Shown one piece after another: positions 1 through 7,240 of a DNA stretch of 39,772 nucleotides (position 1 is its first letter; each line of letters begins with the position of its first letter). The notes under the pieces were generated by a model. That model searched no databases. It was not told where the DNA came from and was given only the letters and a program-made list of their open reading frames with translations. Made by a program: the position numbers and the translations under genes. Origin of the DNA: HGM11416 sp045596285 (GTDB lineage Bacteria; Bacillota; Clostridia; Christensenellales; Borkfalkiaceae); NCBI GenBank assembly GCA_045596285.1, contig JAZOCA010000076.1, positions 1 through 39,772 of the forward strand, read 5' to 3'.

Positions 1-170
1 GAAACAAGCAAGCGGTGCAAAAGTATATCCAAAACCAAGAAAAAGAAGATATGATAAACAACCAAATAGGATTAGTGGAATACTATGATCCTTTTGCACA
101 ATGGTTAGAATCAATCAAAAAGAAAGAAACAAAAAAAGAAATAAAAAATAAAAAAGAAGAAAAAGAATAA
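1..170 (+). CDS. 3' end of a truncated gene, unknown function
   Basis: An open frame enters from the left edge (first complete codon at base 3) and stops at TAA 168-170, giving the last 55 residues of a protein. The tail is strongly charged: an acidic/aromatic stretch containing VEYYDPFAQWLES is followed by a Lys/Glu-rich end. Such tails are common on phage, plasmid and cytoplasmic proteins, so the family cannot be named. No start codon is visible because the gene is cut by the window edge. The next gene is on the opposite strand, so this one ends convergently with the PHP gene. Confidence 0.5.
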   Translation, partial: NKQAVQKYIQNQEKEDMINNQIGLVEYYDPFAQWLESIKKKETKKEIKNKKEEKE

Positions 171-207
171 ATAACGCTTGCTTGTGTGCAGTAGGCGAAT
201 AAAGGTA

Positions 208-272
208 GCGCTTGAGCGCCCGCCGGTATCAATGCACTTTAGTGCAAAATAAAGCCCCCACTTTAGTGGGGG
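208..272. repeat. cluster of three mini-hairpins
   Basis: Three perfect short stem-loops follow one another: GCGC/GCGC with loop TTGA (208-219), TGCAC/GTGCA with loop TTTA (233-246) and CCCCCAC/GTGGGGG with loop TTTA (255-272). The last two share the loop but not the stem. The style (unrelated stems, 3-4 nt loops, AT-rich spacers) matches the longer array at 39080-39245 near the other end of the window. Confidence 0.6.
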
Positions 273-321
273 ATATTTACTGTTACAACCTATGTAAGGG
301 ATTCGAACTAAAGCGTAATAA

Positions 322-352
322 AAAAACTCGACTTATAAAAAGTCGAGTTTTT
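322..352 (+). terminator. intrinsic terminator, probably bidirectional
   Basis: A 13-bp perfect stem (AAAAACTCGACTT at 322-334 pairing with 340-352) ends in a T-run, with an A-run on the other side. It lies between two convergent genes and could stop transcription from both. Confidence 0.85.
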
Positions 353-492
353 GTAATTTGATAATCTTAAAATTTTATAGGAAACATCCTTTTATCTCTT
401 TTTGTTTTTGTAAAAGATTTTGGGTGAAAAGGGGGGAGGCTATTTATTCTTAAGTTGTTATAATTATAAGTACTCCCGTTTTTTATTTTTGT

Positions 493-527
493 AAAAAAGT
501 GGGGCTATAAGTTGATTAATAGGGGTT
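493..527 (-). repeat. dispersed TTAATCG repeat, copy 1
   Basis: On the minus strand this reads TTAATCAACTTATAG (core 505-519) and then CCCCACTTTTTT. It begins right after the stop codon of the PHP gene and points in the same direction as that gene. Confidence 0.75.
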
Positions 528-1550
528 TTATAGTATTTCACCAACAAAAAATGCGTTGGTGTTTGCGTGTTTTCCTTCTTCGTCTGTTACGGTAATTCTA
601 ACGTAAACGTCCTCTTTATCTACGTTAAAGCAGGCGCTTGTAATATATTCGTTTTTCTCGCTATAAACTATTTCCGTTCTTCTTCTGCCTGTGTTAAGGC
701 GTATGCTTTTTGCGTTAGAACAGGTTATATGTATCTTACCATCTTCAACGTATAAATCGTAAATTAGCGGTGCTTGTGATGCGTAGAAATTACCTTTTAA
801 AAGAGCATTTGTGATATCCGTGTATTTTAAGGCGGGGGCTTTAATCATTGTAAAACCGCCAAAGGAGTCGCATTTTGGGGTGTCTACAGGGTGAGAGTTA
901 TGATTATCATCTGTTGCGGTGCAAAAAATGCGCTTTCCACTTAGAAGCATTTCGTCATAAATTTGTTCGTTATAATCGGGATACCCTGAACATACGCAAC
1001 TATAATTGCAAATTTCCATTGCGTGCATACCGTTGTAGCCAAGGTAATTTTTTGCGCGTTCAAGAGACCACGCAGGGTGGTTATAGGTTACAAAAAAACC
1101 GTTATCTCTCCCAGTTTTCATCATTTCGCTAATGCATTCGTGCGTATAATAGCGTTCGTAATCAGGTGCTGAATCATCAAATTTTAGTTTATCTCTAAGG
1201 TTTACTGCATTGCCGAAAAGGTATTTATGCCTATGGTAAAGCACTTGCTTATCGTTTTCCGGCGATAAGGCTATAAAGCACATATGGCAGGTTTTGAGTT
1301 TGGAAAAGTTGCCTTCCCAACGTTCGTTAATTTCGAGTTCGTAACCAGATAAGGCTAAAAAATTATCGTCGGTTAATTCGTGGTGTGGAATTAATACGTC
1401 GTGATCGGTGTAAGCAACTATCGAATAGCCCTTTTGGGTATATATATCTTTTATTTGTTCAGGCGTGAGTTTTCCATCTGAGTTAGTAGAGTGACAATGC
1501 AGGTTTGCTTTGTAGAAATTACCTTCATTTGGTAAAAGATATTTTTTCAT
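528..1550 (-). CDS. PHP-domain metal-dependent phosphoesterase
   Basis: This 340-residue protein has the PHP (polymerase and histidinol phosphatase) fold signatures, a family of Zn/Mn/Fe phosphoesterases that act on nucleotides or sugar phosphates. Visible metal-ligand motifs are HCHS at 18-21, TDHD at 48-51, an acidic ELE at 71-73, YNHP in the middle and DDNH in the C-terminal half. There is no polymerase domain and no signal peptide, so it should be a free-standing cytoplasmic enzyme of the COG0613 type. The substrate cannot be read from sequence. The start is supported by AGGAG 8 bases upstream. The gene has its own consensus promoter (1581-1609) and appears monocistronic. Confidence 0.85.
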   Translation of the reverse strand: MKKYLLPNEGNFYKANLHCHSTNSDGKLTPEQIKDIYTQKGYSIVAYTDHDVLIPHHELTDDNFLALSGYELEINERWEGNFSKLKTCHMCFIALSPENDKQVLYHRHKYLFGNAVNLRDKLKFDDSAPDYERYYTHECISEMMKTGRDNGFFVTYNHPAWSLERAKNYLGYNGMHAMEICNYSCVCSGYPDYNEQIYDEMLLSGKRIFCTATDDNHNSHPVDTPKCDSFGGFTMIKAPALKYTDITNALLKGNFYASQAPLIYDLYVEDGKIHITCSNAKSIRLNTGRRRTEIVYSEKNEYITSACFNVDKEDVYVRITVTDEEGKHANTNAFFVGEIL

Positions 1551-1580
1551 AAAAAACTCCTAATAGGTTTTATCTTTATA

Positions 1581-1609
1581 ATTATAGCACCATAAAAAAA
1601 TGGTGTCAA
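1581..1609 (-). promoter_or_regulatory. promoter of the PHP gene with operator-like inverted repeat
   Basis: On the minus strand TTGACA (604-609 of this kilobase) and TATAAT (1581-1586) are separated by exactly 17 bases. The spacer and the end of the -35 box form an inverted repeat, CACCAT and ATGGTG (588-605), around an A/T run. A repressor bound there would cover both promoter boxes. Confidence 0.75.
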
Positions 1610-1640
1610 TCAGTATTTTAAAAAAATAAGAAAAACATTT

Positions 1641-1673
1641 AACTATGGATTAATCGTGCTATAGGTGGTTTTT
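1641..1673 (+). repeat. dispersed TTAATCG repeat, copy 2
   Basis: The core TTAATCGTGCTATAG is at 1650-1664, followed by GTGGTTTTT. It touches the stop codon of the minus-strand membrane-protein gene and is oriented against it. Confidence 0.7.
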
Positions 1674-2217
1674 ACGCCTGTTTTTTTTGCCTTTGTAAGG
1701 CTTTTATAACTCGTGGGCGGTTGTAACGTTGAAGTAAAATAAAATATAAATCAATAAATGAAGATATAACCGAAGTTATAAAAAATGCCCAAAACGAATT
1801 CCAGAAAATACAAAAAACAATAGGCAAATAACTTAAAAAGAATATAACGGTATGTATGATTTCCGCTTGGCAAGACGCCATTATTACACTTTCTAATCCA
1901 TTTTTAATATCGAAGTACTTAGGGTTAAAAGTGGGCGCGTGCTTTTTTAGCTTATGCATCTTTATAAGTTTAAAAAACTTCTTTTCAAAGGACCTTTCTT
2001 GAAATATTTTTTTATTGTAATTTACCTTGTTTTTTATTATCGCGTTAAGAGTATAGCCAACGGCAAGTCTCATCGTTAAGTGATAAGAAAAAGTAAAAAA
2101 AGTTATCGTTAATGTCAATAATGCAGGGTGTAAAAAATAATAGTATAAAGCGAAAAATAAGCAAAAAAGAGCGGTGACTATCACCGATAAAATTATCATT
2201 TTTCGTGCCATAACCAT
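1672..2217 (-). CDS. small integral membrane protein, possibly CrtO-like acyltransferase family
   Basis: The 181-residue product (179 from the second ATG) has about four hydrophobic segments: two near the N-terminus and two near residues 120-165. Between them lies a basic loop with FDIKNGLESVIMASCQAEIIH, and the protein ends with a QRYNRPR motif. The conserved-looking CQAE-IH and QRYNRPR motifs resemble, from memory, a Firmicutes family annotated as glycosyl-4,4'-diaponeurosporenoate acyltransferase (CrtO). No other carotenoid gene is nearby, so that function is doubtful here. The second ATG (2209-2211) is the better start, because the G-run GGGGG sits only one base before the first ATG but about seven before the second. 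Confidence 0.6.
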   Translation of the reverse strand: MVMARKMIILSVIVTALFCLFFALYYYFLHPALLTLTITFFTFSYHLTMRLAVGYTLNAIIKNKVNYNKKIFQERSFEKKFFKLIKMHKLKKHAPTFNPKYFDIKNGLESVIMASCQAEIIHTVIFFLSYLPIVFCIFWNSFWAFFITSVISSFIDLYFILLQRYNRPRVIKALQRQKKQA

Positions 2218-2237
2218 ACCCCCTTTTTTCTTTAATT

Positions 2238-2274
2238 AATAACCGTTAACCGCGCTATAGCGCGACTTTTTATA
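2238..2274 (+). repeat. dispersed TTAATCG repeat, copy 3
   Basis: The core is TTAACCGCGCTATAG (2246-2260), a one-base variant, followed by CGCGACTTTTT. It lies between the start of the membrane-protein gene and the stop of ldhA, just past the ldhA stop. Confidence 0.7.
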
Positions 2275-2279
2275 TGTTT

Positions 2280-3314
2280 TTAAAAGCATTTTCCCTTTTT
2301 GCAGTCTTTAATAGAGCCACCGATATAGCAAACTTCGTTTTCACACTTGCCGTCTTTAAAAATATCCAACAAATTGTTAACCGTGGTCTGCGCAATGTTG
2401 GAAAGCGCTTCTTCGGTTAAAAATGCTTGGTGAGAAGTAACTATTACGTTTGGCATTGAAATAAGTCTTGCTAAAATATCGTCTTTTAGAATATGACCGG
2501 ATAGGTCTTCAAAGAAAAAGTCTGATTCTTCTTCGTAAACGTCTAAACAAGCAGCGCCAACTTTGCGCGATTTTATTGCTTCTAAAAGGGCTTCGGCATC
2601 GACTAACGCTCCGCGTGAAGTGTTGATAATAACTACACCCTTTTTGCATTTTTCAATGCTGTTTGCATTTATTATATGTTTTGTTTCATCAGTCAGCGGG
2701 CAATGAAGTGAAATAATATCGCTATTTTCAAAAAGTTCGTTTAAAGTTACGTATTTTACTCTATCTCCGTCGCAAATTTTTGGGTTAGGAAATTTATCGT
2801 ATGCCAAAACGTTCATTCCAAAGCCTTTGCAAATATCAATAAAAACTTGACCTATTCTCCCCGTGCCTATAACGCCAACCGTTTTTCCGTGTAAATCGAA
2901 TCCGGTAAGGTTATTAAGGCTAAAGTTGAAATCGCGCGTGCGAATATACGCTTTATGAATTCTTCTGATGGAAGTAAGCAATAGCGCAATAGCGTGTTCG
3001 GCAACTGCGTAAGGCGAATATGCGGGAACTCTTAGAACGTGAACTTTGTTAAGTGCGTATTTAACGTCTACGTTATTAAACCCTGCGCATCTTAAAGCAA
3101 CAGTTTTAACGCCGATTGCAAGTAAGCCGTCTATTACTTCTTTATTTATCGTATCGTTTACGAAAACGCAAACCCCGTCGCATCCCTTTGCTAAGTTTAC
3201 GGTATCTTCGGTGAGCTTTGTTTCGTAGTATTTAAAAGTGATTCCATTTTGATTGCCGTATAGATCGAAAGAAGGTTTATCGTATGGCTTTGCGTCAAAA
3301 AATGCTATTTTCAT
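2280..3314 (-). CDS. ldhA: D-lactate dehydrogenase (D-2-hydroxyacid dehydrogenase family)
   Basis: This 344-residue protein is of normal length for fermentative NAD-dependent D-lactate dehydrogenase, which reduces pyruvate to D-lactate and regenerates NAD+. The nucleotide-binding motif GTGRIGQ is at 150-156. The catalytic trio can be placed at Arg234 (in NTSRGALVD), Glu263 and His295 (in TSHQAF). Their spacing equals that of the Lactobacillus D-LDH trio, shifted by one residue. The closing Cys-containing tail is unusual but short. AGGAG upstream supports the ATG. The gene lies between ygiQ and the membrane-protein gene, with dispersed repeats on both sides. Another 2-hydroxyacid specificity is possible, but the N-terminal half is typical of LdhA. 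Confidence 0.88.
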   Translation of the reverse strand: MKIAFFDAKPYDKPSFDLYGNQNGITFKYYETKLTEDTVNLAKGCDGVCVFVNDTINKEVIDGLLAIGVKTVALRCAGFNNVDVKYALNKVHVLRVPAYSPYAVAEHAIALLLTSIRRIHKAYIRTRDFNFSLNNLTGFDLHGKTVGVIGTGRIGQVFIDICKGFGMNVLAYDKFPNPKICDGDRVKYVTLNELFENSDIISLHCPLTDETKHIINANSIEKCKKGVVIINTSRGALVDAEALLEAIKSRKVGAACLDVYEEESDFFFEDLSGHILKDDILARLISMPNVIVTSHQAFLTEEALSNIAQTTVNNLLDIFKDGKCENEVCYIGGSIKDCKKGKCF

Positions 3315-3370
3315 TTTATCTCCTATGCTTTAAGCAAGAATATTGTTAAGTGGATAAAAAATGCGAAAGA

Positions 3371-3402
3371 GCCGTTAATCGACCTATATAGGGGCTTTTT
3401 TT
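3371..3402 (+). repeat. dispersed TTAATCG repeat, copy 4
   Basis: The core TTAATCGACCTATAT (3375-3389) is followed by AGGGGCTTTTTTT. The flanks AAGAGCC (3367-3373) and GGCTTTT can pair, so this copy could act as a terminator. It lies just past the ygiQ stop, in the opposite orientation. Confidence 0.75.
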
Positions 3403-3414
3403 ATAATTTAAGGC

Positions 3415-5370
3415 TTATTTCTTTCCACTTTTAGCGTTTTTTTGCTTTGCGTAGGAAAAACCTTTTTTCTTGCCCTGTACGTCGCTTTGCCTTTTAGCAT
3501 CTTTTTTAAATGAATTATTCTTGGCTGTGTTATTTTCTTTTTTAGTTTGAGTAAAAGGCGCGTTTTTATTTACGTTAGTATCGGAAACTAAGCAATTTTT
3601 GCCAGTTCCTATTAAGTCGTATCTTCCCGCCTTTTTAAGTGCTTTTAAAACCACCTGTTTGTTTTCGGGGCGAAAATACTGAAGTAGCGCGCGCTGTTCC
3701 GCCTTTTCTTCAGCGGTTTTAGGAACGTAAATTTCTTCCATGGTATAGGGATCTAAGCCCGTGTAAAACATACAGGTAGAAACTGTTCCGGGTGTGGGGT
3801 AGAAGTCTTGCACTTGTTCAGGGTGCATATTTTCACTTTTTAAAAATAGCGAAAGTTCTATTGCGTCGTTTAAAGTACTTCCGGGATGCGAAGACATAAG
3901 ATAGGGGACAAGATATTGCTTTTTATTTACCGAAGCGGTAAGTTCGTAAAAGCGTTTTTTAAAGGCGTTATATACTTTAACGCTTGGCTTACCCATTCTT
4001 TTTAAAACGTTTTCGCTACAATGTTCTGGTGCAACTTTAAGTTGCCCCGAAACGTGATGTTCTACAAGTTCTTTAAAGAAAGTTTGGTCTTTATCGGCAA
4101 TAAGATAATCGAATCTTATTCCCGAACGTATAAAGACTTTTTTAACCTTGGGCAATTTTCTTAGTTTTCTTAAAAGGTCTAAATAATCGCTGTGGTCAAC
4201 CTTTACGGCGGGGCAGATTTCAGGCGCTAGGCATTTTTTTCCCGCACACATACCGCGTTTTTCCTGACCATCACAAGATGGCGCGCGGAAATTTGCAGTA
4301 GGCCCGCCAACGTCGTGAATATATCCTTTAAAATCTTCCATTTGGGTTATTTGCTTTGCTTCTTCAATAACCGATTCGTGGCTTCTTACCGAAATTTTTC
4401 TGCCTTGATGGTAGGCGAGTGAGCAGAAGTTACAAGCGCCGTAACATCCGCGATTATGAATTATGGAAAATTTGACTTCTTCAATACCGGGAACTCCGCC
4501 TAATTCTTTATAAGAAGGATGGTAGTCGCGCATATAGGGTAAAGAATAAACTTCATCCATTTCTTCTGTAGTTAAAACAGGGGTTGGTGGGTTTTGAACT
4601 ACTATTTTATCGCCGTGCCTTTGAATGACTATTTTACCGCGAACCCCGTCGTGTTCATCTTGCTGAATTCTGCAAGCCTTAGCATAATCTTTTTTGCCTT
4701 GCGCAGTATTTGCGCTTACCGCTTCATAAGAAGGGCATTCTTTGCAAGGGCCAGCTTTATATTCTGTTGTTTTAACTGCGTAACAAGTGCCCTTAATATC
4801 TTTAAGATCTTGTATTAATTCGCCCGCGTTTAGTCTATCGGCAATTTCAACCACGTGTTTTTCGCCCATGCCGTACATCAAAATGTCTGCCTCGGAATCG
4901 ATTAACACCGATTTTCTAACTTTATCGTCCCAGTAATCGTAGTGGGCGAATCTTCTTAAAGAAGCTTCTAACCCGCCTATGGCAATAGGGGTTGCGCCGA
5001 AATATTTTCTTAAGCTTCTACAATATGTGATAACAGCTCTATCCGGCCTTGCGCCTGCTTTACCTCCCGCGGTATAAGCGTCGTCACTTCTTTTCTTCTT
5101 TGCAGCGGTGTAGTGGGCTACCATAGAATCTATATTTCCACCGTTGACCAAAAAAGCAAGCCGTGGTGTACCAAAAGTTCTGTAATCGCTTTCACTTTTG
5201 GGTTGAGATAAAATACAAACTTTATATCCTTTGCTTTCAAGCACGCGCGAGATAATTGCCGTGCCAAAAGAAGGGTGGTCTACGTATGCATCACCCGTGA
5301 CTAAAACGAAATCGGGCTTATCCCACCCGCGCGCGTTCATTTCTTCTTTTGTAAGTGGTAAAAAGGGCAT
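3415..5370 (-). CDS. ygiQ: YgiQ family radical SAM protein
   Basis: This 651-residue protein matches the YgiQ family (UPF0313): an N-terminal cobalamin-binding-like domain, a central radical SAM domain and a C-terminal DUF3362-like part. The [4Fe-4S] ligands are Cys309, Cys313 and Cys316 in GCYGACNFC. Further conserved stretches are GGLEASLRR (132-140) and VAPEHCS. The biochemical reaction of YgiQ proteins is not established. The last 50 or so residues are a Lys/Asn/Ser-rich disordered tail, probably not part of the fold. The start has AGGAG eight bases upstream, and a promoter is visible at 5400-5428. Confidence 0.9.
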   Translation of the reverse strand: MPFLPLTKEEMNARGWDKPDFVLVTGDAYVDHPSFGTAIISRVLESKGYKVCILSQPKSESDYRTFGTPRLAFLVNGGNIDSMVAHYTAAKKKRSDDAYTAGGKAGARPDRAVITYCRSLRKYFGATPIAIGGLEASLRRFAHYDYWDDKVRKSVLIDSEADILMYGMGEKHVVEIADRLNAGELIQDLKDIKGTCYAVKTTEYKAGPCKECPSYEAVSANTAQGKKDYAKACRIQQDEHDGVRGKIVIQRHGDKIVVQNPPTPVLTTEEMDEVYSLPYMRDYHPSYKELGGVPGIEEVKFSIIHNRGCYGACNFCSLAYHQGRKISVRSHESVIEEAKQITQMEDFKGYIHDVGGPTANFRAPSCDGQEKRGMCAGKKCLAPEICPAVKVDHSDYLDLLRKLRKLPKVKKVFIRSGIRFDYLIADKDQTFFKELVEHHVSGQLKVAPEHCSENVLKRMGKPSVKVYNAFKKRFYELTASVNKKQYLVPYLMSSHPGSTLNDAIELSLFLKSENMHPEQVQDFYPTPGTVSTCMFYTGLDPYTMEEIYVPKTAEEKAEQRALLQYFRPENKQVVLKALKKAGRYDLIGTGKNCLVSDTNVNKNAPFTQTKKENNTAKNNSFKKDAKRQSDVQGKKKGFSYAKQKNAKSGKK

Positions 5371-5399
5371 AAATAAAACTCCTTATTTGTTACGTACGT

Positions 5400-5428
5400 A
5401 TTATACCAAAGGTGAAAAAAATAATCAA
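5400..5428 (-). promoter_or_regulatory. ygiQ promoter
   Basis: On the minus strand TTGATT (5423-5428) and TATAAT (5400-5405) are 17 bases apart. The 10-nt palindrome TACGTACGTA (5391-5400) lies at the expected transcription start and might be an operator, though so short a palindrome can occur by chance. Confidence 0.65.
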
Positions 5429-5539
5429 TAATATTTTTTTTATTTGCAAAAGTTAAACACTTTTTTTTGTTGAACTTAATAACGTTGCATGGTTTTATTA
5501 ATATTTAAAGAGTATGTTTCGTTATTAGATATTAACGTT

Positions 5540-5574
5540 GAATAGTGCGTTAATCGCGCTATAGCCTGCTTTTT
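5540..5574 (+). repeat. dispersed TTAATCG repeat, copy 5 (direct repeat partner of copy 6)
   Basis: The core TTAATCGCGCTATAG (5550-5564) sits in 35 bases identical to 6776-6810. TAGTGCG and CGCGCTA form a 7-bp stem around loop TTAAT. This copy lies in a divergent intergenic region and follows no stop codon, so it is not placed as a terminator. Confidence 0.8.
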
Positions 5575-5627
5575 CATTTTTTAACAATAAAACATTTATA
5601 TTATTTATAAAAAAATTAAAAAAAATA

Positions 5628-5677
5628 TTGACAAAAGGATACTTATATGATATTATTGTATTAGCAAGGTAATACAA
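5628..5677 (+). promoter_or_regulatory. promoter with inverted repeat at the start site (lipoprotein gene)
   Basis: TTGACA (5628-5633) and TATTAT (5651-5656) are spaced by 17 bases. A perfect inverted repeat TTGTATTA/TAATACAA (5656-5677, 6-nt loop) covers the expected +1, so it could be a repressor site or a 5' RNA hairpin. The opp promoter (13419-13447) has the same TTGACA-17-TATTATTGTA form without the inverted repeat. Confidence 0.75.
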
Positions 5678-5714
5678 TCATTGTTTTACCTTATATAGAT
5701 TATAAGGAGTATTT

Positions 5715-6755
5715 ATGAAAGGCGCTTTAAAAAAGATTATTTTATTATTAGTAATTATTTCGTGTTTATTTTCTTGCATAAGTGGTTGCGCAGTCGTTTC
5801 AAGATTCGGTAATTTTTATAAAAGTAATCTTTTAAAAAGCAGGGGATTGCAAGGACTAAAACGCCCCGATTACGATTATAAGACTAGCGATAGTATTTTA
5901 TGTTCTTTGCGTGGCGATATTGAATTTGAAAGTTACGAAGAATATGTCTTTTACGTTTTTGAATTTTTAACTGATAGATATGATTACGTTGGAGCGGCAG
6001 GCGTATATGAGTATAACTCTTTCTTTGGCGGGGCTGCTGATTTTGATTATATTGCATGCGAGAAAAAGATTGAAAACTACAAAACGGAAACCGAAGATTA
6101 CGTAAAATATAAGTTTATTTATTTTAGAGAAGATCCACAAAAAGAATATGAAGAAAATCTAAAAAATCCCGACGAAAACGGAGTAGTGAAAATTCCTGAA
6201 ACGGCAAATCACGTAACGTTAACATATTACAAAACGCCGATAGAGAGTAACATAGGCACAGAAGAAAAGCCAAAAAAAATAACCTATAATTTCAGAATGC
6301 AAATACGAAAAAAGGGGCTTGCGGATACGTACGTATGGCGCGGATATAACGTGGTTAGCGATAATCTTCAATATGATAGTTATATACAAGAACAAGTGAA
6401 CGTGGTCGACTGCAATTATTTAGGCTACGTAGTTATAAGTGATGATTCTTTAAACGATTACGTTCGGGGTTTTGCCCACCAAATAGGTGAAGAAAGTGGC
6501 TTTTTTGAATTTTTGAAAGATTACGCTAAAGAAGGATTTGAGAATAATCATATAGCGATAGCGTGTGTGAAACTTAAAAAAGGAAAAAACGCAAGAATAA
6601 AAAGTTATCGTATAGAAGCAGATACGGCCGTTTGTGTTGTGGTTGAGTATTACGAAGACGATAGTATCTTACAAGAATGCTATTCGTTTATAGTTTTAAA
6701 AGTTCCAGTTTATGAATATCGTTATAATGGGCCGGACGTGTTCGTGGTTAAATAG
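5715..6755 (+). CDS. predicted lipoprotein, unknown function
   Basis: The 346-residue product begins with a Lys-rich n-region and a hydrophobic stretch ending in the lipobox ISGC, so Cys25 should be lipidated and the protein anchored outside the membrane. The mature part is rich in Tyr, Asp and Glu, with no motif I recognise and no further membrane segment. TAAGGAG lies upstream of the ATG. The gene is transcribed alone from a strong promoter (5628-5656). Its most notable property is its position between two identical 35-nt direct repeats (5540-5574 and 6776-6810), which makes it look like a self-contained unit. Confidence 0.75.
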   Translation: MKGALKKIILLLVIISCLFSCISGCAVVSRFGNFYKSNLLKSRGLQGLKRPDYDYKTSDSILCSLRGDIEFESYEEYVFYVFEFLTDRYDYVGAAGVYEYNSFFGGAADFDYIACEKKIENYKTETEDYVKYKFIYFREDPQKEYEENLKNPDENGVVKIPETANHVTLTYYKTPIESNIGTEEKPKKITYNFRMQIRKKGLADTYVWRGYNVVSDNLQYDSYIQEQVNVVDCNYLGYVVISDDSLNDYVRGFAHQIGEESGFFEFLKDYAKEGFENNHIAIACVKLKKGKNARIKSYRIEADTAVCVVVEYYEDDSILQECYSFIVLKVPVYEYRYNGPDVFVVK

Positions 6756-6765
6756 TAAGATTGAT

Positions 6766-6812
6766 AAAAGTGGGCGAATAGTGCGTTAATCGCGCTATAG
6801 CCTGCTTTTTTT
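6766..6812 (+). terminator. dispersed TTAATCG repeat, copy 6, folding as a terminator
   Basis: AAAAGTGGGC (6766-6775) pairs, with G-U pairs, with GCCTGCTTTT (6800-6809). Inside it TAGTGCG/CGCGCTA form a second 7-bp stem with loop TTAAT. A run of seven T follows. The core TTAATCGCGCTATAG is at 6786-6800, shortly after the lipoprotein stop codon. Bases 6776-6810 are identical to 5540-5574. Confidence 0.8.
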
Positions 6813-7094
6813 AATGCAAAAATTCACTTTATACGCGGGTTGAACGTTTACGAATAAATCGCAATAGTATAATAAAGCGCAATAACAAGAAAAGTATAAA
6901 AAAGTTAAGAAAGTTTTTTATGCTTTACGAAGATTATTGTTTTGCGCTTGCTTTTACTGTTTTGCTGAAAAACAAGAAATCACTTTTGAGCATAAATATA
7001 TCTTTAAAAGGCTATTTTTTTAGATTATATTGCAAATTATTTATTTAATAAATCTAATAAAACTTAATTTTTAATAAAAAGGGGCGAATTGTAT

Positions 7095-7124
7095 TTGACG
7101 GAGCAGTATAAGATATGATATAAT
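7095..7124 (+). promoter_or_regulatory. promoter of the hydrogenase operon
   Basis: TTGACG (7095-7100) is followed after 18 bases by TATAAT (7119-7124), with the extended -10 element TGA immediately before it. This is a near-consensus vegetative promoter and fits a highly expressed operon. Confidence 0.8.
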
Positions 7125-7139
7125 ATTTTTTGCTTGTAA

Positions 7140-7157
7140 TATATCAATATTGATATA
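7140..7157. promoter_or_regulatory. 18-nt palindrome in the hyd leader, candidate operator
   Basis: TATATCAATATTGATATA is a perfect palindrome starting 15 bases after the -10 box, so it begins just downstream of the expected transcription start. It is well placed for a repressor that gates the hydrogenase operon. It does not match the TTGTGA-type Rex site, so the regulator is unknown. Confidence 0.55.
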
Positions 7158-7240
7158 GCGTTTAAAAACGCACTATTTCACGATATATAACCAAAACAGC
7201 GAAAAGTTTTTTAGCATTAGCTATAATTCGGAGGATATTT

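Larger units (their letters stand above)
171..527. other. intergenic region with hairpins, terminator and one TTAATCG repeat
   Basis: No gene is seen in these 357 bases, which separate two convergent genes. They hold a cluster of three short hairpins (208-272), one strong intrinsic terminator (322-352) and a minus-oriented dispersed repeat (493-527). A purine-rich GGGGGGAGG at about 433-441 looks like a ribosome binding site, but no open frame of useful length follows it. Confidence 0.7.
5371..5714. other. divergent intergenic region with two promoters and one repeat
   Basis: This region between divergent ygiQ and the lipoprotein gene holds the ygiQ promoter (5400-5428, minus), dispersed repeat copy 5 (5540-5574) and the lipoprotein promoter (5628-5656, plus) with an inverted repeat at the expected start of transcription. 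Nothing else is recognised in the AT-rich remainder. Confidence 0.7.
6756..7240. other. intergenic region upstream of the hydrogenase operon
   Basis: These 485 bases carry repeat copy 6 with a terminator fold (6766-6812), then about 270 AT-rich bases (6815-7090) in which I see no gene or RNA structure. After these come the hyd promoter (7095-7124), an 18-nt palindrome (7140-7157) and a small hairpin, GCGTTT/AAACGC (7158-7171). The leader from the promoter to hydC is about 110 bases. Confidence 0.7.

Noticed and set aside
296..308. GGGATTCGAAC as a tRNA T-arm or attachment-site remnant on the minus strand
   Set aside because: The flanking bases do not form a T-stem and no acceptor stem can be drawn.
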